NCBI GenBank assembly: GCA_016786845.1
Contig: JAEUVB010000018.1
Location: 1 to 64,000, forward strand
DNA: 64,000 bases
From: Chitinophagaceae bacterium
Lineage (GTDB): Bacteria; Bacteroidota; Bacteroidia; Chitinophagales; Chitinophagaceae
Direction of reading: 5' to 3'
The number at the start of each line of letters is the position of its first letter. Position 1 is the first letter of the stretch. This document shows, in pieces, positions 47,278 through 57,761 of this stretch. The position numbers and the translations under genes were made by a program. Under the pieces are notes generated by a model. It saw nothing but the letters and a program-made list of their open reading frames with translations, had not been told where the DNA came from and made no database searches.

Positions 47278-47562
47278 ATGCGATGAGGAGTTTTTAGTGT
47301 TTAATTTTTAGTTTTTAGTTGGGGTGATGTAGAGATAGTTGCGCAATTCAAAACGAGAGATCCCGGTCTGGCTGTTTCCTTATTCCGCAAGCGGAAAGGA
47401 AACGAAGCCAACCGGGATGACAGCTCCGTAGGGAGCGCATTATAAGCTTCGCAACCGATGCGATGAGGAGTTTTTAGTGTTTAATTTTTAGTTTTTAGTT
47501 GTGGTGGGTGGGCCAACCGGGATGACAGCTCCGTAGGGAGCGTATTATAAGCTTCGCAACTG
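47278..47562. repeat. Two copies of the 40-bp module plus a 55-nt hairpin
   Basis: ATGCGATGAGGAGTTTTTAG... recurs at 47278-47324 and 47458-47501, as at 45084-45130. Between the copies is a long imperfect hairpin, 47362-47416, with CCCGGT..GGCT..TTTCCTT...CCGC / GCGG...AAGGAAA..AGCC.ACCGGG. Another module, CCGGGATGACAGCTCCGTAG, is repeated at 47412 and 47518 and in a variant near 45153. No gene is seen. Confidence 0.85.
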
Positions 47563-47570
47563 AATCGACC

Positions 47571-47750
47571 CGTTGCAAGAGGGAGTTGACTCGTTGCAAG
47601 AGCCAGTTGACTCGTTGCAAGAGCCAGTATACCCATTGCAAGAGCCAGTATACTCGTTGCAAGAGCCAGTATACTCGTTGCAAGAGCCAGTTGACACGTT
47701 GCAAGAGCCAGTTGACACGTTGCAAGAGCCGGTATACTCATTGCAAGTGC
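47571..47750. repeat. Second 21-bp minisatellite, eight units plus a partial
   Basis: Units of cgttgcaagagccagttgac plus one base, eight in a row from 47571 and a partial ninth. As at 19460 the period is 21 bp and several frames stay open, but the sequence is unrelated. A CCCGCC/GGCGGG hairpin follows at 47782-47795. The remaining DNA to 47961 is gene-free. A -7-like TACATTCC is at 47933-47940. Confidence 0.9.
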
Positions 47751-47961
47751 TGCCTCGCTCTCATGCTCCGCTCTCACTCTGCCCGCCCAGGCGGGATTCA
47801 GGGCCCCCGGAACGGCATCCCGGGCTGAACGAAAACGATCTCGGATGCATAAAAAAATGAAACTCTAAAAAACACCTTCCATTCAGACTTCATGCTGTTT
47901 TCCTTCCTTAGATACGGCTGAACCATTATCTTTACATTCCTATACAAAATATTCATCTATA

Positions 47962-50900
47962 ATGTCTTATACCCCCAAAAACAAGATTCGAATTGTAACC
48001 GCGGCCTCCCTCTTTGACGGTCACGATGCTTCTATCAATATCATGCGCCGTGTGATGCAGGCCAGTGGCGCCGAGGTCATACACCTGGGGCACGACCGGA
48101 GTGTGCAAGATGTGGTGGACTGTGCCGTTCAGGAAGATGCCAATGCCATAGCCATGACCAGCTATCAGGGCGGACACGTAGAATACCTGAAATACATGTA
48201 CGACCTGCTGAAGGAAAAAGGATGCGGTCATATTCGCATCTTTGCCGGTGGCGGAGGGGTGATACTCCCTGAAGAAATCAACGAACTGCATGCATACGGC
48301 ATCACCCGGGTTTATAGTCCGGATGACGGACGCTCCATGGGCCTTCAAGGCATGATCGATGATTTGCTCGAGAAAAGCGATTACCCGACCGGACAAAATC
48401 TGAATGGGGAATTCCTTCACTTACAGGAAAACGACTATAAAAGCATAGCCCGCTGCATCAGTGCCGCCGAGAACTTCCCCGACCTTCCGGAAACCCGGGC
48501 CCTCATGCAAAAAGTGAAAGAGAAAGCCAAGACCTGTAGCATCCCTGTATTGGGCATCACGGGTACGGGCGGAGCAGGCAAGTCATCTCTGGTGGATGAA
48601 TTGGTGCGACGTTTTATCCTCGACTTTACAGATAAGAAAATTGCCATCATATCGGTGGACCCCAGTAAACGTAAAACCGGCGGTGCCCTCCTCGGCGATC
48701 GTATCCGCATGAATGCCATTCGCAGCGAAAGAGTGTTTATGCGCAGCATGGCTACCCGACAAAGCAATCTGGCCCTGAGTAAACATGTACAGGATGCCGT
48801 GGATATTTTGAAAGCCTGTCCCTTCGATCTGATCATCCTGGAGACCAGCGGTATCGGACAAAGTGATACGGAGATCACCGATCACAGCGATGTTTGTCTG
48901 TATGTGATGACACCCGAATACGGAGCCGCCACCCAGCTCGAAAAGATTGACATGCTCGACTTCGCCGACATCATCGCCATCAACAAGTTTGATAAGCGCG
49001 GAGCCATGGACGCATTGAGGGATGTGAAAAAACAATATCAGCGCAACCACAAACTATTTGATCAGGATGCAGATAGCATGCCGGTATACGGGACCATTGC
49101 CAGTCAATTTAATGACCCGGGAGCCAATACCTTGTACAAGGCACTCATTGATAAGATCGTGGAAAAAACCGGACAAAAAAATCTGACGACGGATTTTCAT
49201 GCGGCCAATGAAATGAGTGAAAAAATATTTATCATACCTCCGGCCCGCACCCGCTACCTGAGTGAGATAGCCGAAAACAATCGTAAATACGATGCATGGG
49301 CCTCCGCTCAAAGCGCTATTGCACAGAAATTATTTGGTCTGCATAAAACGATAGAAACCTTGCAAGAAAGTAAGGTTGAAGATAAGGACAGACTCATTAA
49401 AGAATTGAGACAAGTAGAACAACAACTCCTGCTCGACTTTGATCCGAAGAACAAACTGATTTTGGATCAATGGAAAGCCAATAAAGAAAATTACCAACAG
49501 GAATATTTCATTTATAAAGTGCGCGACAAGGAACTTAAAATTAAAACGCATACCGAAAGCCTGAGTCATTCTCAGATTCCTAAAGTAGCCGTGCCGAAGT
49601 TTGAAGCCTGGGGTGAGATCCTTCAATGGGCCTTACAGGAAAACTATCCAGGATCGTTTCCGTACACCGCCGGTATTTATCCTTTTAAAAGAGAAGGTGA
49701 AGATCCTACCCGTATGTTTGCCGGCGAAGGTGCACCGGAGCGTACCAATAAACGTTTTCACTATGTGAGCCAGGGTTTACCTGCGGCCCGTCTGAGTACG
49801 GCCTTCGACAGCGTGACCCTCTATGGCAATGACCCCGATCACAGACCGGACATCTATGGTAAGATCGGCAATAGCGGTGTGAGCGTTTGTTGTCTCGATG
49901 ATGCCAAAAAATTGTATAGTGGTTTCAATCTGGCCGACCCTAAAACTTCGGTGAGTATGACCATCAACGGACCGGCGAGTATCATTGCCGCTTTCTTTAT
50001 GAATGCCGCCATCGATCAGCAATGTGAATTATATATCAAAGCGAACGGTCTTGAAGAAGAAGTGGAAAAAAAGATCGCGGCCATCTATCAGGGGCGCGAA
50101 CATTTGAGACCGAAATATTACAATCATTCGGAAACCGAAAATGGCGGGGAACTACCTAACGGCAATAACGGTCTTGGACTGATGTTGTTGGGCGTAACCG
50201 GCGCTGATGTTTTGCCTGCCGAGATTTATCAAAAAATAAAAGCCGACACCTTGAAGCAAGTGCGCGGTACCGTGCAGGCCGATATCCTGAAAGAAGACCA
50301 GGCTCAAAACACCTGTATCTTCTCCACAGAATTTTCGCTGCGCGTGATGGGTGATGTGCAACAATATTTCATCAATGAAGGGGTGAGAAATTTTTACAGT
50401 GTGAGCATCAGCGGATATCATATTGCAGAAGCCGGCGCCAACCCGATTTCTCAATTGGCTTTTACCTTAAGCAACGGATTCACCTTTGTAGAATACTACC
50501 TGAGCCGGGGTATGCATATCGACGATTTTGCACCCAATCTTAGCTTCTTCTTCAGCAATGGTGTGGATCCGGAATATAGCGTGATTGGTCGTGTAGCCCG
50601 CAGAATTTGGAGCAAGGCCATGAAGATCAAATACGGCGGCAATGAACGCAGTCAGATGCTGAAATACCATATTCAAACATCAGGCCGCAGTCTGCATGCA
50701 CAAGAGATCGACTTCAATGATATCCGGACGACGCTGCAGGCCTTATATGCCATCTACGACAATTGTAATAGTCTGCATACCAATGCTTACGATGAAGCCA
50801 TTACCACACCGACCGAAGAGAGTGTACGGCGTGCCATGGCCATACAGCTCATCATCAATAAAGAGCTCGGACTGGCAAAGAATGAAAATCCGTTACAAGG

Positions 50901-51363
50901 AAGTTTCATCATTGAAGAATTGACTGACCTGGTGGAAGAGGCTGTACTCAGTGAGTTTGATCGCATCAGCGAAAGAGGCGGTGTATTGGGTGCCATGGAA
51001 ACCATGTATCAGCGGAGTAAGATACAGGAAGAGAGTTTGTACTACGAAACCCTGAAGCATGATGGTCGTTTTCCGATCATTGGTGTGAATACGTTTTTAA
51101 GTAAGGACGGCTCCCCTACCGTATTACCTCAGGAAGTGATTCGCAGTACCACAGAAGAGAAAGAGGCGCAAATCAAAACGGTTCAGAATCTTTGGGAACG
51201 CAGTGGTGAAAAAGGAATGAGCGCCTTACATCATATACAGGAGGTAGCGGTGCGGAATGAAAATATCTTCGAAGCCCTCATGGATACCGTGAAGTATTGC
51301 AGTCTGGGTCAGATTACCAAAGCCTTGTTTGAGGTAGGCGGGCAGTACAGACGGAGCATGTAA
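47962..51363 (+). CDS. icmF: Fused isobutyryl-CoA mutase (IcmF)
   Basis: 1133 aa, three functions in one chain. Residues 1-140 are a B12-binding domain with Asp19-Gly-His21 in FDGHDASIN. Residues about 190-430 are a MeaB-like G-protein chaperone, with P-loop GTGGAGKSS at 201-209. Residues about 545-1133 are the mutase TIM barrel with [39 protein letters not shown] and [13 protein letters not shown]. IcmF interconverts isobutyryl- and n-butyryl-CoA; the G domain loads and protects B12. The Phe in GIYPFKR, in place of Tyr of methylmalonyl-CoA mutase, supports isobutyryl-type specificity, which I did not verify by structure. Full length for the family. Confidence 0.95.
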   Translation: MSYTPKNKIRIVTAASLFDGHDASINIMRRVMQASGAEVIHLGHDRSVQDVVDCAVQEDANAIAMTSYQGGHVEYLKYMYDLLKEKGCGHIRIFAGGGGVILPEEINELHAYGITRVYSPDDGRSMGLQGMIDDLLEKSDYPTGQNLNGEFLHLQENDYKSIARCISAAENFPDLPETRALMQKVKEKAKTCSIPVLGITGTGGAGKSSLVDELVRRFILDFTDKKIAIISVDPSKRKTGGALLGDRIRMNAIRSERVFMRSMATRQSNLALSKHVQDAVDILKACPFDLIILETSGIGQSDTEITDHSDVCLYVMTPEYGAATQLEKIDMLDFADIIAINKFDKRGAMDALRDVKKQYQRNHKLFDQDADSMPVYGTIASQFNDPGANTLYKALIDKIVEKTGQKNLTTDFHAANEMSEKIFIIPPARTRYLSEIAENNRKYDAWASAQSAIAQKLFGLHKTIETLQESKVEDKDRLIKELRQVEQQLLLDFDPKNKLILDQWKANKENYQQEYFIYKVRDKELKIKTHTESLSHSQIPKVAVPKFEAWGEILQWALQENYPGSFPYTAGIYPFKREGEDPTRMFAGEGAPERTNKRFHYVSQGLPAARLSTAFDSVTLYGNDPDHRPDIYGKIGNSGVSVCCLDDAKKLYSGFNLADPKTSVSMTINGPASIIAAFFMNAAIDQQCELYIKANGLEEEVEKKIAAIYQGREHLRPKYYNHSETENGGELPNGNNGLGLMLLGVTGADVLPAEIYQKIKADTLKQVRGTVQADILKEDQAQNTCIFSTEFSLRVMGDVQQYFINEGVRNFYSVSISGYHIAEAGANPISQLAFTLSNGFTFVEYYLSRGMHIDDFAPNLSFFFSNGVDPEYSVIGRVARRIWSKAMKIKYGGNERSQMLKYHIQTSGRSLHAQEIDFNDIRTTLQALYAIYDNCNSLHTNAYDEAITTPTEESVRRAMAIQLIINKELGLAKNENPLQGSFIIEELTDLVEEAVLSEFDRISERGGVLGAMETMYQRSKIQEESLYYETLKHDGRFPIIGVNTFLSKDGSPTVLPQEVIRSTTEEKEAQIKTVQNLWERSGEKGMSALHHIQEVAVRNENIFEALMDTVKYCSLGQITKALFEVGGQYRRSM

Positions 51364-51399
51364 GAAATTAATGTTGAATGGTGAATGCTTAATGTTTAA

Positions 51400-51780
51400 T
51401 TATTCAAGCGTGGTGAAGCTATCATTTTTGATATGAATGACTTTACCGTATTCATTCACCGTGATGTATATCGTGCCGGAAGTAGTTCTTCCGTCGGGGA
51501 AACAAAGGCTGCAATCCAAAACAATATCTTTATGATTATGCGTGGTTTGATCGATCTCAAACCGAATTTGTGGCAGCAGTTCAAATATTTTATTCCAAGC
51601 TTCAATGACTTCGTTCCGACCATAGATAAAACCGGAATGCAGGGGATACATATTTTTAATAAATGCCGATTCTAAAACAACTTCTTCATCCAGAAAACTA
51701 CGTATAGAATCTGTGTTCTTCTGATTCCAGGCTTCCATATAACCCTTCAACATGGTATCGATGACACGATTAAATTCCAT
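51400..51780 (-). CDS. SnoaL/NTF2-like fold small protein
   Basis: 126 aa. The start VIDTMLKGYMEAWNQKNTDSIRSFLDEEVVLES and later FIYGRNEVIEAWNKIFE are the SnoaL-like pattern (helices and a beta-sheet cone with a binding pocket). It is cytosolic with no signal peptide. Such proteins act as isomerases, hydrolases or binding proteins; none can be assigned. It begins at ATG 51780; a TTG six codons upstream is open. It lies convergent with icmF. Confidence 0.65.
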   Translation of the reverse strand: MEFNRVIDTMLKGYMEAWNQKNTDSIRSFLDEEVVLESAFIKNMYPLHSGFIYGRNEVIEAWNKIFELLPQIRFEIDQTTHNHKDIVLDCSLCFPDGRTTSGTIYITVNEYGKVIHIKNDSFTTLE

Positions 51781-51848
51781 GGCAGAATGTTTATTCAAAT
51801 CTACTCCACGAAAATTACATCATCAAGCACATTAACAAAACCGCCGGC

Positions 51849-52595
51849 TTAAGATTTGGAGATGGTTACCCAGGTATTTTTGTTTCCTGCGGCTTTCACC
51901 ATTTCATAAAAGATGCGACCGTTATCCGGGTGCAAGCGAATGCATCCATGAGAAGCACGTTTGCCTAATTTTTTAATATTACCTTTCGTGGTCCCGTGGA
52001 TTGCAAATCCTCCGGAGATAAATACCACATAAGGCATATTGCCCAACCCCATATAGTTGCCTCCCGGGAATTTATTTGAAGTATATTTTTTATACATTCT
52101 CCCATCGGGACGTTTGTCCATTTCGGGTGTTTCTCTCCCTTTGATACCGGTCGACACTTTGAAGGTATCGATCAATTGTCCTTGCACATAGAGATAGAGT
52201 TTTTGTTCCGACAGAATCACATGGGCCCATAGTGCGCATTGTTGTTGCCGGCAATCTTTGGACCTAGTGGTATCCCTTTTAATTTGTGACAAACGGAACA
52301 GATATTCAGCGACTTGTTCATCCCTCAACTGTCGATGGGAACGAGTGACCGTATCTTTAGGCAGGGAAAGTATGGAATCTCTTTTTCGAATGAGATTCAA
52401 ACTATCCTTTGGCAGGTCCAGATCATTCAAGGATGCCTTTGGCATTTCATGCGGGATCGTATCCCGACTGACGGGTACATCCGGCACCTTAGGGGTACTT
52501 CCACCCTCACTGGCACAAGATTGCAAGCTACACAGTGCTATTACATAAATGATATATCTAAACTTAAGGGCGACTGACCGTTCTACTTCCTTCAT
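51849..52595 (-). CDS. L,D-transpeptidase (YkuD domain) lipoprotein
   Basis: 248 aa. The N-terminus ends CSLQSCASE, a possible lipobox with Cys27. Residues about 120-245 are the YkuD catalytic domain with IHGTTKGN (His200) and the motif ASHGCIRLHP (His216, Cys218). It makes 3-3 cross-links or attaches proteins to peptidoglycan; the N-terminal 90 residues are low complexity. Its ATG overlaps the stop of the upstream T9SS gene by one base (TAATG), so it is translationally coupled to that large surface protein. Confidence 0.9.
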   Translation of the reverse strand: MKEVERSVALKFRYIIYVIALCSLQSCASEGGSTPKVPDVPVSRDTIPHEMPKASLNDLDLPKDSLNLIRKRDSILSLPKDTVTRSHRQLRDEQVAEYLFRLSQIKRDTTRSKDCRQQQCALWAHVILSEQKLYLYVQGQLIDTFKVSTGIKGRETPEMDKRPDGRMYKKYTSNKFPGGNYMGLGNMPYVVFISGGFAIHGTTKGNIKKLGKRASHGCIRLHPDNGRIFYEMVKAAGNKNTWVTISKS

Positions 52596-55500
52596 TATTT
52601 CTTTTCAAATTTATAGAGCGACTCTTTTTTATCGTTTCGAATAAAATAAACGCCAGCACTCAGACCATTGACATTCATTGAGTGAATACCTGCTGTAATG
52701 AATTGACGACGTATGACTTTACCCTGCACATCCAATAAACTGATGTGCATGTCTTCCTGAGCTTTAATTTGGAGCAGGTCGGTTACAGGATTAGGATAGA
52801 GACTCAATTCACCATTTATATCATTCTTCACTTCTATGACCCAGGAGTAAACAAACTTACCATCGCGATCCATCATTTTTAATCGATAATAGATCGAAGC
52901 CGTTTGATTGGCTTTGGCCTGAATATCGGTAAATTGATATTGATTCTTGATTTGGTTCTTTGCGGCATGATCACCTACTTTAAAAAAATCCACACCATTC
53001 TCCGATCTTTCAATGTCAAAATAATCGACATCTGTTTCATTGGCCGTTTCCCATTGAAGTAAATGAGCGGCATCTTGCGTGGTGGCCGTAAATGAAATCA
53101 ATTGTAAAGGAAGAGCTGAAAGAGCACCGGGGTTACCTATACCAAAACCTGAGAATCCGGTATTGAATTCTCCGGTAATAGAATATCCATTCAGAAAATT
53201 ATTTTTGACAATGTTCGTTGCATATTGTCGCGGTGTGGTAGAATTCGCGAGGGTTATCGAATTGGCTGTTTTAAAGAGGAAGGCATCGTTGGTCCAGGTT
53301 CTGCCCTGAGCTTCAAAACCGTTCTTCTCTGCCGTGGTCACATACAAAGTAATTCTGTAATTTCCGTTGGTATTGTTGTTGGCCGGAACCGCACGATAAG
53401 CTTTATCGAAAATTTTCTTGAGTACATTCGTTTCGCCGGGTAGGAATTGAGCACTAGCGCCGGCACGATCTGTCTCCAGGGTAGTGCATCCATAATCATG
53501 TGCACTAAAATTCTCTATCCTGGCGAGAATATCTCCATCGGGATGATAGAAATAAATATCTTCATTCGGTCCGAGATACTGTTGCTGACTATATAAGGTG
53601 TTTTCGATATTTCTGGCCGTATCCCCACTCACGACAATATTATCGATTCCAATACCCGTAATTCCCACCGCGGCATCATTGACCCAGCGCCAACCCAATA
53701 AGAACGAAGTATTGTTGAGTGATGCCGGCAAGGTAACACTGGCATGTTGTACCGTGTTTGCATTGACCATTTCCGGTGAACCCGGGACAACGGTCCATGA
53801 AGGTGTTACTGTATTCGTGGAATAAACCAATTCAGCCCAATCATAACCCAATTCAGCTTCGCCGATCCAATCGAAATCAGTTTCCAGATTGACAAAATTG
53901 TTTGCATTGACTAAACGATAGACAACTGCATTGGATGTCGCGCCATTATCATATCCGCAGCTGTTGGTGGCATTGTTGAAAATTTGCATGGTATAATTAT
54001 TGATACCTGATGCGCAAACAAAATTCTTATTACCCCATCGATTGGTATTCGACTGTGCATAGGTCCATGATGCCGGGGGATTGATTCCGCTTTCAAAATT
54101 CTCGCTCCAAATAGTTTTACGCGTTAATAATGGATCATCATGGTTATCAGAAATTCGAACCGTACAAGTATTGACATCTCCTAAAAGCGCATTACCTGAA
54201 TTGATTACGACGTTTAGTCGAACAGAATCGATAACCGGCTCATATTGATTATCGTCAAAAATTCGAATGACGACCGGAACATTCAAGGTGCCGGCATTGA
54301 AAACAGCAGCCGTCGATGGGGTCGTAAAACTACCATTGGTGGTGTATTGATAATCTGAACCGGCTACTGCATTACCTAAAGCCACTTGTACGGTCGTATT
54401 CACAGTCCCCACAGGCGGATAAGTACATTTCAAGTTAACCGTGTAATCCTTATATCCACGACAATTGAGCATGTTTTGCGTTTCTTCCTTCACTTGCAAT
54501 ATTCCCGGATTGAAATTGATTCTTGGTGTATGTGGAATGACCGTTGTAAATAATCCGCGACCATGTGTCGCAGCTAATAATACATGATCCCATTCGCGAT
54601 ACTTAAACTGTTCTACGCGGGTATTCGCCAATCCGCTATTGGTTTGTGTCCAATCGGTGGAAGCACCATTTAAATTGGTGGTACTCCATACACCGAGATC
54701 GGTGCCAATAAATGCCATATCGCTGCTGTCCGGATGAAACATCACACAGCGAACCGGAAGGTCGGGAAGATTACCTTCGACAGAATTCCAATTATCGCCG
54801 CCATCGGTAGACTCCCAAATACTATTCGCACCATAGTTAGATATACACAGGATGAGATGATTGGTATCATTAGACTGAATATCGATATTGGATACAAATA
54901 AGCCATTGGTAGTCGGCAATCCATTGGATTTGTTGATGGCGCTTATGGTACCGGAAGCATTATTGATTTTCAAAACCTTCAAGCTCGAATCGGAACGGTT
55001 GGATCCCATCCAAACGGTATTGCTATTGATCGGGTTGATCTTAATGGTGCTCACCCTGCGATTTCCAATAACAGATGAAATAGATTTTGTACTGCGGTTA
55101 TTGGTGGTACCTACATTGGTGATCAATTCATAATTGCCATTCGTAAAGGTTCCGTACATCCGATTATTCTGATGATCGAATGCTGTAGCATTGATAAAAT
55201 TTCCACTGCCGGAATTCCCGGCCATTGAATTAAACGAATTACCGCCATCATTGCTATAGAAGTAATTTGAATAAATGTAGGAAGTGACCTGAATATTCGG
55301 GTTGGTTTGATTGATATGGCAGTAGGCCCCATCACCTCCGGTAACCGATACCCCATTGCCAATACCGCTTTGGGTCAATCGGTGAGTGCCATTATCTTGC
55401 GCTCCTGCAAGAAAAAAAGATTCTTGTGTAGGATGTAAAGCACAAGCATAATATTGGGTCACATTGTATCCTTGATTTCTTTCAACGAAAGAAACCCCGG

Positions 55501-56851
55501 CATTCGTGGTTCTAAACACGCCCCCATCGGTGCCCCATAAAATTTCCGTTGAGCTACCCGGCTTGAACATGATGGCATGATGATCGGCATGTACAAATAC
55601 ATTGGGTGCACTGCATGCTCCACTTGCACCTCCCGTCCATGAAGTAATTTGATTCCAGGTCGCTCCGGCGTCAGTTGACTTCAGTCCATCCACCCCACCG
55701 ATGTAAATGATGTCGGGATTATTCGGATCAACTGCAGAAATCAAATCATACCAATCCTGATTTCGGGTAAAATCATTATTGAAAGTTCCCTGATCGCAAA
55801 AACCGGCACTGGCACAATTGATCCAGGCCAGTCCACCGGTCGTGGAACGACGTATTAAAGGCGTGCCACCAAGTCCGTTTTCACAAAGTGCATAAATACG
55901 ATTCGGGTCGGAAGGTGCGACAGAAAGTTCGATGCGCAGAAATGTTCCTGATGGCGTAATATCGGTCCAATTGCCAACATTTCCGGTATTGGCACCATGG
56001 GTAGCAAAATCAGATTTGAAAATGGCACCCGCATTACCCATACCGAAACTCACATAGATATCTTTATCGCCGGCCATTTCAATATCGGCGCAACGGTTAT
56101 TGGTATGCCCTACCAGATCGCCCAATACTTTGGTCCAGGTATTCCCATGATCAGTCGACTTCATCAACCCATTGTTTTTGGTGGCTGCATATACATTACC
56201 TGTCGAGTCGATGATTATCTTTTGCACATAATAAAAATCAGAATTATTCGTCGATGCTAATTGGCTCCAGTTGACACCTCCATTGATGCTGCGCCAAATT
56301 CCAAGTCCGCGTATCGCATCCCCATTACCCCATCCTTCTCCGGTTCCAAAATACAAAGTATCAAAGTTCTTCGGATGTTGTGCAATGGTGGTAATCGCAA
56401 TATTGTCAAAGAAATCATTCACCTTCGTCCAATTCGGATTCGTCGCAGTGATATCGGTCGATTTCCATAGGCCTCCTCCAACACTTCCGGCCCAAACGGT
56501 TTTTAATGTAGGGTCATTGCGATCGTAAATCACAGAACGTGTACGACCTCCCACATTATTGGGCCCACGCTCTTGCCAATTGACCGAACTGATGGCCGTG
56601 CGGGTCTTTTTCGCTTTCTCTCTCACCGTGAGGGCATAATCATAAGCTATTTTCAGGCGATCCATCGGAATTTCATTCAAGGCAGGATCTTTGGTTCTGA
56701 GCCATTCAAACTCCCAGGCTTCCTTCATCATTTCTTCTTTCGGACGCTTTTCAATACCTGATTTTGACTTTACAGGCTGTAATGTGTGACAGGAAACGAG
56801 GCTGACTGAACATACAATCAGGAATAATAAGGAAGTATAATTGAGCTTCAT
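52595..56851 (-). CDS. Large T9SS-secreted beta-propeller (sortilin/VPS10-like) protein
   Basis: 1418 aa. Signal/lipoprotein N-terminus (LLFLIVCSVSLVSCHT, lipobox-like Cys). Residues about 80-780 contain repeated propeller blades with S-x-D-x-G-x-T-W Asp boxes (KSTDHGNTW, KSTDAGATW, ESTDGGDNW), as in VPS10/sialidase-type proteins. A Calx-beta-like domain follows (about 790-900), then a jelly-roll-like region and the T9SS type A sorting domain (LSLYPNPVTDLLQI ... AGVYFIRNDKKESLYKFEKK). Probably a secreted or surface enzyme or adhesin. The one-base overlap with the L,D-transpeptidase may reflect coupled surface assembly; this is inference. Confidence 0.88.
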   Translation of the reverse strand: MKLNYTSLLFLIVCSVSLVSCHTLQPVKSKSGIEKRPKEEMMKEAWEFEWLRTKDPALNEIPMDRLKIAYDYALTVREKAKKTRTAISSVNWQERGPNNVGGRTRSVIYDRNDPTLKTVWAGSVGGGLWKSTDITATNPNWTKVNDFFDNIAITTIAQHPKNFDTLYFGTGEGWGNGDAIRGLGIWRSINGGVNWSQLASTNNSDFYYVQKIIIDSTGNVYAATKNNGLMKSTDHGNTWTKVLGDLVGHTNNRCADIEMAGDKDIYVSFGMGNAGAIFKSDFATHGANTGNVGNWTDITPSGTFLRIELSVAPSDPNRIYALCENGLGGTPLIRRSTTGGLAWINCASAGFCDQGTFNNDFTRNQDWYDLISAVDPNNPDIIYIGGVDGLKSTDAGATWNQITSWTGGASGACSAPNVFVHADHHAIMFKPGSSTEILWGTDGGVFRTTNAGVSFVERNQGYNVTQYYACALHPTQESFFLAGAQDNGTHRLTQSGIGNGVSVTGGDGAYCHINQTNPNIQVTSYIYSNYFYSNDGGNSFNSMAGNSGSGNFINATAFDHQNNRMYGTFTNGNYELITNVGTTNNRSTKSISSVIGNRRVSTIKINPINSNTVWMGSNRSDSSLKVLKINNASGTISAINKSNGLPTTNGLFVSNIDIQSNDTNHLILCISNYGANSIWESTDGGDNWNSVEGNLPDLPVRCVMFHPDSSDMAFIGTDLGVWSTTNLNGASTDWTQTNSGLANTRVEQFKYREWDHVLLAATHGRGLFTTVIPHTPRINFNPGILQVKEETQNMLNCRGYKDYTVNLKCTYPPVGTVNTTVQVALGNAVAGSDYQYTTNGSFTTPSTAAVFNAGTLNVPVVIRIFDDNQYEPVIDSVRLNVVINSGNALLGDVNTCTVRISDNHDDPLLTRKTIWSENFESGINPPASWTYAQSNTNRWGNKNFVCASGINNYTMQIFNNATNSCGYDNGATSNAVVYRLVNANNFVNLETDFDWIGEAELGYDWAELVYSTNTVTPSWTVVPGSPEMVNANTVQHASVTLPASLNNTSFLLGWRWVNDAAVGITGIGIDNIVVSGDTARNIENTLYSQQQYLGPNEDIYFYHPDGDILARIENFSAHDYGCTTLETDRAGASAQFLPGETNVLKKIFDKAYRAVPANNNTNGNYRITLYVTTAEKNGFEAQGRTWTNDAFLFKTANSITLANSTTPRQYATNIVKNNFLNGYSITGEFNTGFSGFGIGNPGALSALPLQLISFTATTQDAAHLLQWETANETDVDYFDIERSENGVDFFKVGDHAAKNQIKNQYQFTDIQAKANQTASIYYRLKMMDRDGKFVYSWVIEVKNDINGELSLYPNPVTDLLQIKAQEDMHISLLDVQGKVIRRQFITAGIHSMNVNGLSAGVYFIRNDKKESLYKFEKK

Positions 56852-56904
56852 TAAAGTGAATTTTGCACGTAAAATTAAGTTAAAAAAAGCTCAAAGCAAC
56901 CAGT

Positions 56905-57651
56905 CTATTCATCAACATCTGAAGAAGCCTCATGGGTCTTGGAAGAACCGCGTAAAAGATGCATCATTTCAGTCACTTCAGGTGCACTCAGGTAACGCCA
57001 TTTACCAACAGCCAGCTTGTCCAGGCGAATATGCATGATCCGTATCCGTTGTAAACCCACGACGGTATACCCTAATACAGCGCACATTTTGCGTATCTGA
57101 CGGTTCAAACCTTGAGTGAGAATAATACGAAAACGTTTACTCCCTTCCTGTTTGATTTTACACGGCAATGTTTTCTGTCCATCGATAACCACCCCTGATG
57201 CCATGGCCTTAATGAAGGAATGATCGATGGCCCGATTCACATGCACGATATATTCCTTTTCATGACGATTTCCGGCACGTAAAATTTTATTTACAATATC
57301 GCCGTCATTCGTAAGCAAGATCAAACCTTCAGAATCTTTATCGAGGCGACCAATCGGAAATATCCGCTTCGGATGATTAATATAGGAAATAATATTGCTT
57401 CTGTCTTTGAGGTCCGTCGTTGACGTGATGCCTTCGGGTTTATTAAAGGCCAGATAAATTGGTTCTGTTTTTTTAGCTTTTAGAATCTCATCATCCACAT
57501 AAACCTTATCGCCCGGATTGACCAATGTAGTCGCCTGCGCAATATCATCATTCACCATCACCCGATGAGCCACTATGAGGGCATCGGCTTCCCGACGGGA
57601 GCAATATCCCGTAGAACTAATAAATTTATTGATTTGAATGCCGCTGCTCAA
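56905..57651 (-). CDS. rluF: 23S rRNA pseudouridine synthase (RluF/RsuA family)
   Basis: 248 aa from TTG 57651. S4 domain INKFISSTGYCSRREADALI, then the catalytic Asp in IGRLDKDSEGLILLTNDG and the CNQGLNRQIRKMC-like TQGLNRQIRKMCAVLGY motif. RluF modifies 23S rRNA position 2604. The longer frame to ATG 57705 adds a hydrophobic stretch (SYLAFVFTYFFYLL) not seen in the family, so I prefer the TTG; both are open. Divergent from the YdeI-like gene. Confidence 0.85.
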   Translation of the reverse strand: MSSGIQINKFISSTGYCSRREADALIVAHRVMVNDDIAQATTLVNPGDKVYVDDEILKAKKTEPIYLAFNKPEGITSTTDLKDRSNIISYINHPKRIFPIGRLDKDSEGLILLTNDGDIVNKILRAGNRHEKEYIVHVNRAIDHSFIKAMASGVVIDGQKTLPCKIKQEGSKRFRIILTQGLNRQIRKMCAVLGYTVVGLQRIRIMHIRLDKLAVGKWRYLSAPEVTEMMHLLRGSSKTHEASSDVDE

Positions 57652-57731
57652 AAGATAGAAGAAGTAAGTAAAAACGAATGCAAGATAAGACACTTGTGAT
57701 TTCAATGCTCCGAAACCATCAACTCAATTTG

Positions 57732-57739
57732 TATATTCG
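57732..57739 (+). promoter_or_regulatory. -7-like element of the YdeI-like gene
   Basis: TATATTCG, one mismatch from TAnnTTTG, 22 nt before ATG 57762. No clear -33 box. Confidence 0.4.
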
Positions 57740-57761
57740 CCTTCAAACCTTTAAGGATATC

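Noticed and set aside
45084..47562. Insertion sequence with terminal repeats
   Set aside because: No transposase ORF is found between the modules, and the module copies are in direct orientation.
47481..47860. ORFs of QEPV-type repeats in the second 21-bp array
   Set aside because: Same effect of the repeat period; four frames are open together.
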